Assembly (NCBI GenBank): GCA_900547385.1
Contig: URGQ01000002.1
Location: 62,001-126,000 of the forward strand
Length of the DNA: 64,000 nt
Direction of reading: 5' to 3'
Source of the DNA: an uncultured Oscillospiraceae bacterium
Lineage (GTDB): Bacteria; Bacillota; Clostridia; Oscillospirales; Ruminococcaceae
Shown: in pieces, positions 38,191 to 46,518 of the stretch
Layout of the letters: every line of letters starts with the position of its first letter
Numbering within the stretch: the first letter of the stretch is position 1
Notes under the pieces: generated by a model
Seen by the model: the letters and a program-made list of their open reading frames with translations, nothing else
What the model was told of the DNA's origin: nothing
Databases searched by the model: none
Program-made: the position numbers and the translations under genes

Positions 38191-39607
38191 CGACTATTAT
38201 GAGTATACCATGGTGAATGGGTACTTTCATGCCGGCATTCAGGAGAAGATCGCCGTGTTCGATGTCTTTTTCCGCCGTGTGCCGGAAAACGGTGGCTTTG
38301 CCATCTATGCCGGCCTGCAGCAGATCATCGAACTTATTAATGGCCTTTCTTTTACTGAGGAGGACATCGAGTACTTCCGTAAAAAGGGCTGCTTCTCGGA
38401 GAAATTCTTCAATTTTCTGCGGAATTTCAAGTTCCGTTGCGATGTTTGGAGCATTAAGGAAGGCACCCCCATCTTCCCCAATGAGCCGATTATTACCGTC
38501 CGTGGCCCGCTGGAGCAGGTACAGATGGTAGAGACCATGTTGCTCGTCACCTTTAATTTTGAGACTCTCATTGCCACCAAGGCCAGCCGTCTCATCCGTG
38601 CGGCGCAGGGACGCGCCATCGTGGAATTTGGCTCCCGCCGCGCCCAGGGGTACGATGGCGCTATGCTAGGTGCCCGTGCCGCCTACATCGCGGGCTGTGC
38701 CGGTACCGCCTGTACCATCAGCGACCGCATGATGGGCGTTCCGGCTTCCGGCACCATGGCCCACAGCTGGGTTCAGGCCTTCGAGAACGAGTACGAGGCC
38801 TTTAAGGCCTATGCCGAGACCTACCCCGATAACTGCTGCCTGCTAGTGGATACCTACAATGTTCTCAAATCCGGTGTGCCCAATGCCATCCGGGTATTCA
38901 ATGAGGTCGTCCTGCCCAAGGGCTTCCGTCCCAAGAGCATCCGTTTGGATAGCGGCGACTTGGCCTACCTTTCCAAAAAGGCCCGTAAGATGCTGGATGA
39001 TGCCGGTTTTCCGGATGTCAAGATCATGGCATCCAACTCGCTGGATGAATACATCATCCGCGACCTGCTGCTGCAGGATGCCAAGCTTGATTCCTTCGGT
39101 GTGGGTGAAAATCTCATCACCAGCAAAAATGAACCTGTTTTTGGCGGCGTGTATAAGCTTGTTGCCATCGAAAATGACAATGGTGAGCTGATCCCCAAGA
39201 TCAAGCTCAGTGAGACTGCCCAAAAGATCACCACCCCTGGCTTCAAGGAGGTCTATCGCTTCTATGGCCGGGATAATGGAAAGGCCCTGGCGGATTACAT
39301 CGTGTTGGCTGGCGAAGAAGTGGATGACACCAAGCCCATTACCATCTTCGATCCCAATGATATCTGGAAGAAAAAGACCCTCACCAATTTCCGGGCCGAA
39401 AAGCTGCAGGTGCCGATTTTTGAAAAAGGCGTACAGTGCTATACTCCTCCCACGCTGGAGGAGGTTCGCAGCTACTGCGCCCAGCAGATGGATACCCTGT
39501 GGGATGAGATCAAGCGCTTTGAGTACCCCCACACCTATTATGTCGATCTTTCTCAAAAACTGTGGGAGACCAAGCAGCGCTTGATGGAAGAGATGAATCA
39601 GCAGTAA
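38147..39607 (+). CDS. pncB: Nicotinate phosphoribosyltransferase
   Basis: 486 aa from ATG 38147; AAAGGAGG upstream comes from the element side. It joins nicotinate to PRPP to give nicotinate mononucleotide in NAD salvage. TDYYEYTMVNGYF, EFGSRRAQGYDGA, DTYNVLKSGVPNA and RLDSGDLAYLSKKARKMLD are NAPRTase motifs, with the catalytic and PRPP-binding region intact. Length is normal. The coding sequence is uninterrupted, but its 5' region was replaced by integration of the 13.5-kb element, so its expression is now driven from, or through, the element. Confidence 0.95.
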   Translation: MSDYITRERNLTLLTDYYEYTMVNGYFHAGIQEKIAVFDVFFRRVPENGGFAIYAGLQQIIELINGLSFTEEDIEYFRKKGCFSEKFFNFLRNFKFRCDVWSIKEGTPIFPNEPIITVRGPLEQVQMVETMLLVTFNFETLIATKASRLIRAAQGRAIVEFGSRRAQGYDGAMLGARAAYIAGCAGTACTISDRMMGVPASGTMAHSWVQAFENEYEAFKAYAETYPDNCCLLVDTYNVLKSGVPNAIRVFNEVVLPKGFRPKSIRLDSGDLAYLSKKARKMLDDAGFPDVKIMASNSLDEYIIRDLLLQDAKLDSFGVGENLITSKNEPVFGGVYKLVAIENDNGELIPKIKLSETAQKITTPGFKEVYRFYGRDNGKALADYIVLAGEEVDDTKPITIFDPNDIWKKKTLTNFRAEKLQVPIFEKGVQCYTPPTLEEVRSYCAQQMDTLWDEIKRFEYPHTYYVDLSQKLWETKQRLMEEMNQQ

Positions 39608-39637
39608 TTTTACCCGCAATAGGGAGGAGATAGTATC

Positions 39638-40411
39638 ATGGAAAAAATGTATCATGTAGGTTTCGATGACACCCACGGCGCCAAGTATGTCATCCTGCCT
39701 GGAGATCCCGGCCGTGTGGAGAAGATCGCGCAGTTTTTGGATGAGCCGCACTTCTACTGCCAGCACCGCGAATACACCACCTGGCTGGGCAAGGTAGATG
39801 GCGAAACGGTCATGGTCATGTCTACCGGCATGGGTGGCCCTTCTACTGCCATTGGTGTAGAGGAATGCTATAAGACCGGTGTGCGCACCTTCATCCGCAT
39901 TGGCACCACCGGCGGCATCAATCTCAAGGTCATGGGCGGCGATCTTGTCATCGCCAACAGTGCCATTCGTATGGAGGGCACCACCCGCGAGTATATGCCC
40001 ATTGAGTTCCCGGCCGTCGCCGATCACGATGTTACCTGCGCTCTTATCCAGGCCGCCAAAAACCTGGGCGCCCGCTGGCATGTCGGCACCGTCCAGTGCA
40101 AGGATGCCTTCTACGGCCAGCATGAGCCGGACCGCCTGCCGGTCGGCCCCATGTTGGAATATAAGTGGGAGTGCTGGAAAAAGGGCGGCACCCTCTCCAG
40201 CGAGATGGAATCCGCAGCGCTTTATGTTGTCTGCGCCACACTGGAGGAAGCCCGTGCCGGCTGCATCCTGAATGTCTGCTGGAACCAGGAACGCAAAAAG
40301 CTTGGCCTGCCCGATCCCGAGCAGCACGATACCGCCCTGGCCTGCCAGGCTGCTGTGGAGGCAGTCCGTCTGCTTATTCAGCAGGATAAGGAAGCTGCCG
40401 GGCAGCAGTAA
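39638..40411 (+). CDS. udp: Uridine phosphorylase-type nucleoside phosphorylase
   Basis: 257 aa, SD GGGAGGAG. NP-I fold: VILPGDPGRVEKIA (phosphate site), VMSTGMGGPSTAIGVEE, FIRIGTTGGIN and LSSEMESAALYVVC (the S-S-E-M-E-S-A segment that contacts the ribose). These match bacterial uridine phosphorylase. It splits uridine with phosphate in pyrimidine salvage. It follows pncB by 30 bases, forming a nucleotide-salvage pair. A terminator follows. Confidence 0.88.
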   Translation: MEKMYHVGFDDTHGAKYVILPGDPGRVEKIAQFLDEPHFYCQHREYTTWLGKVDGETVMVMSTGMGGPSTAIGVEECYKTGVRTFIRIGTTGGINLKVMGGDLVIANSAIRMEGTTREYMPIEFPAVADHDVTCALIQAAKNLGARWHVGTVQCKDAFYGQHEPDRLPVGPMLEYKWECWKKGGTLSSEMESAALYVVCATLEEARAGCILNVCWNQERKKLGLPDPEQHDTALACQAAVEAVRLLIQQDKEAAGQQ

Positions 40412-40421
40412 AAGAACTTTC

Positions 40422-40449
40422 AAAGAGCCGTGCCCCACGCGGCTCTTTT
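40422..40449 (+). terminator. Terminator after udp
   Basis: AAAGAGCCG (40422-40430) pairs with CGGCTCTTT (40440-40448), ending in T's. Confidence 0.7.
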
Positions 40450-40468
40450 CCGTTCACGGAGGAACGAT

Positions 40469-40990
40469 ATGACCGAGCGACTGGATAATTTGATTTTGGT
40501 CGATGTGTTCGATAATCCCATCGGTACGGCAGATAAGCGGCGAGCCCATACCGTCCCGCTTTTGCACCGGGCCTTCTCAGTGTTCCTCATCAATGATAGT
40601 GGGGAGCTGCTGCTGCAAAAGCGTGCCTCGGGCAAGTACCACTCCGGCGGCCTGTGGGCCAATGCCTGCTGCTCGCATCCAAGGGTGGGTGAGGAAAGCA
40701 TTCCCTCCGCCGAAGCCCGCTTGATGGAAGAATTGGGCGTTACCTGCCCCTTGCGGGAGATCGGCTGCTTTGTCTATCTCCATCGTTTCCATGATGCCCT
40801 CTACGAATACGAGTATGACCATGTTCTCATTGGGCGGCACTGCGGCCCCTTTACTCCTGATTCGGAGGAGATCGAGGAACTGCGTTGGGTCACACCCGCA
40901 CAGCTTACGGAGGAACTGCGTACCACCCCGGAGCGCTTTGCCTCATGGTTCCTCACCGCCGCGCCCATGGTGCTGCGGTTTCTGGAATAA
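40469..40990 (+). CDS. idi: Isopentenyl-diphosphate isomerase, type 1 (Nudix)
   Basis: 173 aa from ATG 40469 with GGAGGAA; an earlier in-frame ATG at 40430 lies in the terminator. It interconverts IPP and DMAPP. NACCSHPRVGEE holds the catalytic Cys and metal His; ARLMEELGV is the Nudix helix; YEYEYDHVLIG holds the metal-binding acidic residues. Type 1 Idi is not essential in MEP-pathway bacteria, so it balances the two isomers made by the route encoded at 3.4-8.5 kb. A promoter with a cobalamin riboswitch follows it. Confidence 0.93.
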   Translation: MTERLDNLILVDVFDNPIGTADKRRAHTVPLLHRAFSVFLINDSGELLLQKRASGKYHSGGLWANACCSHPRVGEESIPSAEARLMEELGVTCPLREIGCFVYLHRFHDALYEYEYDHVLIGRHCGPFTPDSEEIEELRWVTPAQLTEELRTTPERFASWFLTAAPMVLRFLE

Positions 40991-40991
40991 C

Positions 40992-41020
40992 TTGACGAAA
41001 TCGAATGAATATGGTATTCT
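40992..41020 (+). promoter_or_regulatory. Promoter of the cobalamin riboswitch transcript
   Basis: TTGACG (40992-40997), 17-base spacer, TATTCT (41015-41020), just upstream of the riboswitch. Confidence 0.65.
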
Positions 41021-41041
41021 AACACACGACAAATGAATCAG

Positions 41042-41210
41042 ATGCAGGCAGACGCTTCCACTCATTCAGGGGAGCAGGGAATCAGGTGTAAGTCCTGAGC
41101 GATCTCGTCGCCGTAACGGGGAGCCGACCTCCATTTATGTCACTGGGTAACCGGGAAGACGGAGCAAAGCGATGATCCGAAGCCGAAAGACCGGTCTGCC
41201 CGCGGTGCAA
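41042..41210 (+). promoter_or_regulatory. Cobalamin riboswitch
   Basis: Conserved blocks in order: GGGAATCAGGTGTAAGTCC, later GTCACTGGGTAACCGGGAAG, and the B12 box region GAAGCCGAAAGACCGGTCTG. The closing stem GGCAGAC (41047-41053) pairs with GTCTGCC (41194-41200). Binding of adenosyl- or other cobalamin would turn off the two genes downstream. Confidence 0.92.
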
Positions 41211-41245
41211 AAAAGTACCACGAGGAATTGGTCAAACGCACAAAA

Positions 41246-41324
41246 GACCCGCAGGGGAGCATCTCCGACGGGTCAGTTTGGCTGTCCCATTTTGCACGAA
41301 GGGGGCAGCCTCTGTCTATTTTAA
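41246..41324 (+). terminator. Expression platform hairpins of the riboswitch
   Basis: First hairpin GACCCG (41246-41251) with CGGGTC (41269-41274) and an inner GGAG/CTCC stem. Second hairpin: 41280-41288 with 41302-41310, followed by a T-rich stretch to 41322, just before AAGGAGG. Either early termination or start-site masking is possible. Confidence 0.55.
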
Positions 41325-41339
41325 GGAGGAAAAAAAGAA

Positions 41340-41738
41340 ATGCAGAAAAACAAAAAAGTTCTTATCATTGCAGCAGTGGTGCTGATACTCATTGCAGCAG
41401 CGCTGTTCTTCATCGAAGGCTCCAAAAAACCCGTCCCGATTGAAGGCGCCAAGACCATCACCGTTACCGTGATGCAGGAGGGCGTGGAGAATAAGGTTTT
41501 CACCATTCACACCGATGCCGAATTCCTGCGCGGCGCCCTGGAGCAGGAAAAACTCGTTGAGGGCACTGAGTCCCAGTATGGCCTCTATGTCACCACCGTG
41601 GATGGCGTTACCGCCGATGACAGCCAGCGTCAGTACTGGTGCTTTAAGGATGGCAACGGCAATGACCTTACTGTCGGTGTTGATTCTGCCCCCATTGCCG
41701 ATGGCGACGCCTTCCAGATCGTACTTACCACCTATTAA
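41340..41738 (+). CDS. DUF4430 (transcobalamin-like) membrane-anchored protein
   Basis: 132 aa, strong SD AAGGAGG. The N-terminus is a signal anchor (KKVLIIAAVVLILIAAALFF). The outer domain (about 40-132) fits DUF4430, a fold related to the C-terminal beta domain of transcobalamin/intrinsic factor: TITVTVMQEG, then QYWCFKDGNGNDLTVGVDSA and IADGDAFQIVLTTY. Control by a cobalamin riboswitch and the adjacent ECF S component suggest that it captures cobalamin or a corrinoid at the cell surface. That role is inferred from context and fold. Confidence 0.75.
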   Translation: MQKNKKVLIIAAVVLILIAAALFFIEGSKKPVPIEGAKTITVTVMQEGVENKVFTIHTDAEFLRGALEQEKLVEGTESQYGLYVTTVDGVTADDSQRQYWCFKDGNGNDLTVGVDSAPIADGDAFQIVLTTY

Positions 41739-41747
41739 GCCGGCCGC

Positions 41748-42248
41748 ATGAAGCTGAAAACACGGGAGTTGGTGCTGGCGGCAATGCTGTCGGCCCTGCT
41801 CATCGCCGCCAAGCAGGCCATGTCCTTTATCCCGAATTTTGAGCCGGTCACCCTGCTGCTGATCCTGTACACGCTGCACTTTCCCCGCATGACGCCGCTC
41901 ATCATCTATGTGTTTGTGGCGGTACAGGTGCTTCTTTATGGCTTCAATGTTTGGGTGTATATGTATCTTTACATATGGATCATTCTCTACGCTGTAGTGC
42001 GCCTGCTGGCCCGGTGGGGCAGTTACCTTTTGTGGATTATCGTTGCCACGGTGTACGGGATGCTCTTTGGCCTGCTTTGTTCACCGGTTTATCTTTTCAT
42101 TGGCGGTTGGAACATGGCACTTTCGTGGTTCGTTTCCGGCATCCCATATGATATCATGCACGGGATCGGCAATGCCATTATGGTGGCGGTGCTGTTCATT
42201 CCGCTGGATAAGCTCTTCACCCGCTTGAAGACAACCAAAGGCTATTAA
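41748..42248 (+). CDS. ECF transporter substrate-binding (S) component, probably for cobalamin
   Basis: 166 aa, starting 9 bases after the previous stop. Six hydrophobic segments fit an S component: KTRELVLAAMLSALLIAAKQ, later YMYLYIWIILYAVVRLLARWG. It is similar in layout to CbrT-type cobalamin S proteins. It would work with a shared EcfA-A'-T energising module encoded elsewhere. The riboswitch upstream is the main evidence for the ligand. A terminator follows. Confidence 0.75.
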   Translation: MKLKTRELVLAAMLSALLIAAKQAMSFIPNFEPVTLLLILYTLHFPRMTPLIIYVFVAVQVLLYGFNVWVYMYLYIWIILYAVVRLLARWGSYLLWIIVATVYGMLFGLLCSPVYLFIGGWNMALSWFVSGIPYDIMHGIGNAIMVAVLFIPLDKLFTRLKTTKGY

Positions 42249-42252
42249 AAAG

Positions 42253-42287
42253 CTCCCCCGCCCGCAGTAGGGTGGGGGAGGTTCCTC
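42253..42287. terminator. Terminator between convergent genes
   Basis: CTCCCCCGCCC (42253-42263) pairs with GGGTGGGGGAG (42270-42280), one G-U pair, then GTTCCTCTTT. Confidence 0.75.
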
Positions 42288-42301
42288 TTTATTCGGCTTT
42301 G

Positions 42302-43375
42302 TTAATTCGGCAGCTCCACCACCCAGTTTACCTCATCAATGGGGTTGCGCGGATCAGTGTCGGCATCGCTGTGGTAATACAGCCGGCCATCGGTGCCGGC
42401 CACCATGTAGCGGAAGTCGTTGCCCTCAGCATACACGCCATTCAGCGGCATAGAGTACACCTTTGGGACTTCACCGCTAACCTGCAAAAACAGATAGGTC
42501 CCATCCTCCTGCTGCAGCAGTACATTACCATCTTCGGTTGCTACCGGCACGCCGGGCAGGTCATATTGGTCAGTGGCAGGCAGCTGTTCCTCGGGGGTGT
42601 CCGGTGTACCAATGGGGCCACCCCGTCCATAGTGGTGGTGATACAGCCCGCCATCCGCGGTCCGGTACCAGATATCGTCATGATAGCGCATTTTATTGTA
42701 GGCACTGTAACAGAAACTCGTCACATTCTGTGCGACCTCCAGCCGGTCGTTAGTATCCTCCTTGCTGCAGTTCCACAGCGTATTATTTTCATCCAGTATC
42801 AGCATTCGTTCCCGCTCACCACCGGCGATTGCCTTGGCCTTAATACCCTCCAGCGTATGCCAGGCGGTTTGGCTATATTCCTCTGCTGTTTTCTCCGGGG
42901 CGTAATCTATGCGGTAATACCGCACAGTGCCGTCCTTAAGAAGAATCGAGTCATAGGAGATCGCCGCTACTTCCTGTATTGGATCGGGCTGATATGGACC
43001 GCCCATTTCCAGAACATTGTAGCGATTGTAGCTCCCATCATCAAACAGAACCGATAATGTGCCATAGTTGGTTTCATCAACCAGAATGTCTTTCACTCCC
43101 TGAAACCACAGCTCCAGTGTGGTCATATCCGGCTGATTATCCTCGGTAAAGTGGCAACCGTATAGGTTATGCTCATCGGTCAGCATCCACAGGCTGTAAA
43201 TTGCCCAATCCGCCTTAATGATTTTCTCTCCCGCCACATCAGCTTGCTGCTCCGGCATCTCCACGGTGATCGTCTCATATTTTGGCGTTTGGGCAGCCTT
43301 ATCATCGCACCCCGCCAGCCCCATCAGCAGTACCAGGGCACATAGTATCGCGGTTAATTTTATTGCCTTTTTCAT
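42302..43375 (-). CDS. Lipoprotein with repeated beta-strand motifs, function unknown
   Basis: 357 aa from ATG 43375 with GGAGGACA; an earlier in-frame start at 43387 overlaps that SD. A signal peptide ends in the lipobox LMGLAGC (about residue 22), so it is a lipid-anchored surface protein made with the help of Lgt. The mature part has recurring short strands such as GSYNRYNVLEMG, GTVRYYRIDY, NTLWNCS, GGLYHHHYG and GRLYYHSD, which suggests a beta-propeller-like (RCC1-like) fold. No specific function is recognised. It is a single gene between terminators. Confidence 0.75.
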   Translation of the reverse strand: MKKAIKLTAILCALVLLMGLAGCDDKAAQTPKYETITVEMPEQQADVAGEKIIKADWAIYSLWMLTDEHNLYGCHFTEDNQPDMTTLELWFQGVKDILVDETNYGTLSVLFDDGSYNRYNVLEMGGPYQPDPIQEVAAISYDSILLKDGTVRYYRIDYAPEKTAEEYSQTAWHTLEGIKAKAIAGGERERMLILDENNTLWNCSKEDTNDRLEVAQNVTSFCYSAYNKMRYHDDIWYRTADGGLYHHHYGRGGPIGTPDTPEEQLPATDQYDLPGVPVATEDGNVLLQQEDGTYLFLQVSGEVPKVYSMPLNGVYAEGNDFRYMVAGTDGRLYYHSDADTDPRNPIDEVNWVVELPN

Positions 43376-43479
43376 GTTGTCCTCCATTCTTTTCGGCTGT
43401 TTTCTTTCCTACATTCATTATAACGAATAACAGCCCCATTTTGCAACATCAAAAAAGAAAATATTTGCAATAAATACAA

Positions 43480-43517
43480 ACAAAAAACCGCCGCTCCCAT
43501 CTTCGGGGACGGCGGTC
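43480..43517 (-). terminator. Terminator after mgtE
   Basis: On the minus strand ACCGCCG (43516-43510) pairs with CGGCGGT (43493-43487), followed by TTTTTTG. Confidence 0.75.
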
Positions 43518-43536
43518 GCTGCTTTATTATATCTGT

Positions 43537-44889
43537 TTATCCCAACCGGCCGGGCAGGTACCACAGCGCGAAGTTGAAATAAACCAAGATCGACAGTGCG
43601 TCGGTAATGGTGGTAATCAGCGGCGAGGCCATAATGGCCGGGTCCACATGGGCCAGCTTTGCCAAAATGGGCAGTACACATCCCATCGATTTTGCGATGC
43701 AGACGGTGAGGATCAGCGTAACGGAAACCACCACCGCTACCTGCAGGTCGTGGTACTGCACAATAATGCGGATAAAATTCACTAAGGAAAGAGCGGCGCC
43801 GCAGATCAGCGCGACCCGCAGTTCCTTCCACCACACCTTCAGGATATCCTTGGGGGTGATCTCATCCAGTGCCAAGCCGCGGATGATCATGGTGGAGGAT
43901 TGGCTGCCGCAGTTGCCGCCGGTACCGGTGATTTGCGGAATAAAGGTCACCAGGATCGGAATGCTCACAAAGGCGGCCTCGTAATACTCCATCAGGGCGC
44001 CGGTTATCATGGCAGGGATCATCAAAAAAACCAGCCAAGGAATACGGTTTTTTGCCAGATTAAAGGCTGATGTACGCAGGTAGGTATTATCACTGGGGGT
44101 CATACCTGCCATCTTTTCAAAGTCCTCGGTGTTCTCATCCTGGATGACATCTACCGCGTCATCGATGGTGATGATACCAACGATCCGATTTTCGCTATCC
44201 ACTACCGGCATGGCCAGCATATCGTACCGGCTGAACATCTTGGCGATCTCTTCCTGGTCATCATGGGTATGCACATGGATGGGATTGGTGTCCATCAGTG
44301 TATCAATGATGGTCTCCGGGGCGGTGAGAAGCATCTCGCGCACCGTCACCACGCCCAGCAGCTCCTTGCGGGAAGAGGTCACATAGCAGGTGTAGATGGT
44401 TTCCTTATCTACCCCGTACTCGCGTATAATTTCAAAAGCCTTGGCCACGGTAATGCCGCTGCGGAAGTAGACATACTCGTTGGTCATCAGACTTCCGGCA
44501 GAATCCTCCGGGTACTTTAGGTACTGGTTGATGAGCTTGCGGTTGGCCGGTGTGGTGTTCTGCATCACGCGCTTCACCACATTGGCGGGCATCTCCTCCA
44601 CCAGGTCCACATAGTCATCCATAAACAGGTCGTCCAGGATGTGCTGCAGCTCGGTATCGGTCAGCGTCCGGACGATCTTTTCCTGGATTTCAGGCTCCAT
44701 GTAGGAGAAAACCTCGGCGGCGGTCTCCTTGGGCAGCAGCCGGAACAGCCGGTTGAACTGGTCGGCGTCCTCCTCGTTTTCCAGCTCCTCAAAGAGCTTT
44801 GCCAGGTCGGCCTCCTCCATTTGGCCAATCAGCTGCTTTACAGCGGAGTACTTCTTCTCCGCCAAAAGTTCCAAAATTTCCTGGTTCAT
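43537..44889 (-). CDS. mgtE: Magnesium transporter MgtE
   Basis: 450 aa, with GGAGGTGCG before the ATG. Domain order is typical: N-domain (about 1-125, with RLLPKETAAEVFSYM), CBS pair (about 130-255), connecting helix and five membrane helices (about 280-450). TGTGGNCGSQSSTMIIRGLA near residue 335 is the MgtE pore signature. It is a Mg2+-selective channel that closes when cytosolic Mg2+ binds the N and CBS domains. The 5' leader contains a 26-codon ORF with its own ribosome binding site instead of an obvious M-box. Confidence 0.96.
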   Translation of the reverse strand: MNQEILELLAEKKYSAVKQLIGQMEEADLAKLFEELENEEDADQFNRLFRLLPKETAAEVFSYMEPEIQEKIVRTLTDTELQHILDDLFMDDYVDLVEEMPANVVKRVMQNTTPANRKLINQYLKYPEDSAGSLMTNEYVYFRSGITVAKAFEIIREYGVDKETIYTCYVTSSRKELLGVVTVREMLLTAPETIIDTLMDTNPIHVHTHDDQEEIAKMFSRYDMLAMPVVDSENRIVGIITIDDAVDVIQDENTEDFEKMAGMTPSDNTYLRTSAFNLAKNRIPWLVFLMIPAMITGALMEYYEAAFVSIPILVTFIPQITGTGGNCGSQSSTMIIRGLALDEITPKDILKVWWKELRVALICGAALSLVNFIRIIVQYHDLQVAVVVSVTLILTVCIAKSMGCVLPILAKLAHVDPAIMASPLITTITDALSILVYFNFALWYLPGRLG

Positions 44890-44901
44890 TGGCGCACCTC
44901 C

Positions 44902-44982
44902 TTAGGCGGGCAGTGTGCCATAAACCGACACCATGCCCGTAGGTTTCATTAAATTACAACTGGGATACGGACCGGCGTCCAT
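44902..44982 (-). CDS. 26-aa leader peptide upstream of mgtE
   Basis: ATG 44982 follows AAAAAAGGAGGTCCCAAA, an excellent ribosome binding site. The peptide begins MDAGPYPSCNLMKPTG and ends VYGTLPA, stopping 12 bases before the mgtE start. Four prolines in 26 residues. It lies in a roughly 145-base leader after a minus-strand promoter with TTGCGG (45069-45064), 17-base spacer and TACAAT (45046-45041). Leader peptides that sense Mg2+ or proline control Mg2+ transport genes in other bacteria (mgtL, mgtP); the same principle is suggested here by position only. Confidence 0.55.
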   Translation of the reverse strand: MDAGPYPSCNLMKPTGMVSVYGTLPA

Positions 44983-45096
44983 TTTGGGACCTCCTTTTTT
45001 AGAATAATTCGGCTGGGAAACGCATTTTCCACCACATAGTATTGTACTCGTTTTTTTCGCAAACCGCAACCGAAAAAATGACATTTTCCACGCCAT

Positions 45097-45164
45097 CTTA
45101 ACCATTTCTTAAACTTCTGCCTGATTGTTTCTTAATTACTTAAAAGGTACACTCTTATTGTACC
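45097..45164 (+). promoter_or_regulatory. Promoter and repeat region of the GT2 / two-component operon
   Basis: TTGTTT (45125-45130), 17-base spacer, TACACT (45148-45153). Upstream, CTTAA at 45097-45101 and 45108-45112 are 11 bases apart, a spacing seen for OmpR-type regulators; two more CTTAA lie at 45131 and 45139. A dyad GGTACA (45146-45151) with TGTACC (45159-45164) covers the -10. Confidence 0.5.
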
Positions 45165-45197
45165 CTAAAGTAACCCCAAAACACGGAGGGAAAACCC

Positions 45198-46439
45198 ATG
45201 AAGTTGACGCTTGAAGCCATCAATCAGGCCATTGCCGTTCTGTTTTTTGTTTGCTATGCCTATCAGTTTGTCTATATCCCTGTTGCGCTTCTCCGCAGGA
45301 GAAAGCGCCTTCCTGCCGCAGCCCCGCATCGTTTTGCGGTGCTCATTGCCGCCCGCAATGAAGAAACTGTCATCGGCGATCTGCTGGATAGCCTGCATGC
45401 CCAGGATTACGATATGTCACTGATCACTGTTTTTGTCATTGCCGATAACTGCACAGACCGTACTGCGGCCATTGCCAGTGAAAAGGGCGCGGTGGTCTAT
45501 ACCCGGCAGAATAAGCAGGCGGTAGGGAAGGGCTACGCCCTGGAGGCTCTGCTGGCCCACATCAAGTCCGATTACCCGGATGGCTACGATGCTTACCTGG
45601 TCTTTGACGCCGATAACCTGCTGGCACCGGATTTCCTTACCCGCATGAATGAAAGCTTTTCCGCCGGCAATGAGATCATCACCTGCTACCGCAACAGCAA
45701 AAATTACGGCAGCAATTGGATCAGCGCGGGCTATGCCCTGTGGTTTTTACGGGAAAGCCGTTTCCTTAATGGCGCGCGGGAAGCGCTTGGCAGCAGCTGC
45801 GCCGTTTCCGGCACCGGGTTCCTCTTTTCGCAGAAGATCCTGAACGAATGCGGCGGCTGGCCGTTCCACCTGCTGGTGGAGGACATCGAATTTTCCATCC
45901 ACAATATTCTTTCTGGTCACCGTATCGCCATCTGCCAGGATGCCGTCATCTACGATGAACAGCCCACCGATTTTGCACAGTCCTGCCGCCAGCGGCTGCG
46001 CTGGTCTCGTGGCTACCTGCAGGTCTTTGGCCGGTATGGTTCCGGCCTGCTGCGCGGCGCCGCCCGCGGCAATTGGAGCTGCTTTGATATGTCCATGGCC
46101 ATCATGCCTGCCATCATACTGACCTCTATCAGCATTCTGGTCAGTGTGGCGCTGTCGGCGCTGGGAATTCTGAGCGGCATGGGGCTGCTGCCTGCGCTGA
46201 TTTCCTTGGGCAAGGCGCTGCTAAGTATGTACCTGATGCTGTTTGTCATCGGTGCAATCACCACCATCACCGAATGGAAGAAGATAGACGCCTCGGCGCT
46301 GCGCAAGGTGCTTTCGGTATTCACCTTTCCCCTGTTTATGTTTACCTATATTCCTATCAGCTTTGCGGCACTGTTTATCAAGGTGGAATGGAAGCCTATC
46401 CGTCACAGCATTACCGTAAAGGATCTGAGCAAGGGCTGA
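45198..46439 (+). CDS. Membrane glycosyltransferase family 2 protein
   Basis: 413 aa, SD ACGGAGGG. One N-terminal membrane segment (about 12-32), a GT-A catalytic domain (about 45-290) and three or four C-terminal membrane segments. Motifs: IAARNEETVIGDLLDSL, VFDADNL (D-x-D), VEDIEFS and QRLRWSRGYLQV (the Q-x-x-R-W of processive enzymes). This is the layout of hyaluronan/cellulose synthase-type polymerases, which make and export a polysaccharide. The sugar is unknown. A two-component system follows within 80 bases, so they may be linked functionally. Confidence 0.85.
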   Translation: MKLTLEAINQAIAVLFFVCYAYQFVYIPVALLRRRKRLPAAAPHRFAVLIAARNEETVIGDLLDSLHAQDYDMSLITVFVIADNCTDRTAAIASEKGAVVYTRQNKQAVGKGYALEALLAHIKSDYPDGYDAYLVFDADNLLAPDFLTRMNESFSAGNEIITCYRNSKNYGSNWISAGYALWFLRESRFLNGAREALGSSCAVSGTGFLFSQKILNECGGWPFHLLVEDIEFSIHNILSGHRIAICQDAVIYDEQPTDFAQSCRQRLRWSRGYLQVFGRYGSGLLRGAARGNWSCFDMSMAIMPAIILTSISILVSVALSALGILSGMGLLPALISLGKALLSMYLMLFVIGAITTITEWKKIDASALRKVLSVFTFPLFMFTYIPISFAALFIKVEWKPIRHSITVKDLSKG

Positions 46440-46518
46440 ACTTCCGCGTATTTGCCCTTGTACCAAGAGGTAAAAATGCGTATGATAGAGGCAGAACAAA
46501 AACGAGAGGACGAGGAAG

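Noticed and set aside
38843..40438. A 531-aa minus-strand open frame across pncB and udp
   Set aside because: It opposes two intact enzyme genes and has no start signal or recognisable domain.
44890..45040. An M-box (Mg2+ riboswitch) before mgtE
   Set aside because: The leader is only about 145 bases, is largely taken up by a 26-codon ORF, and shows no M-box conserved blocks by eye.
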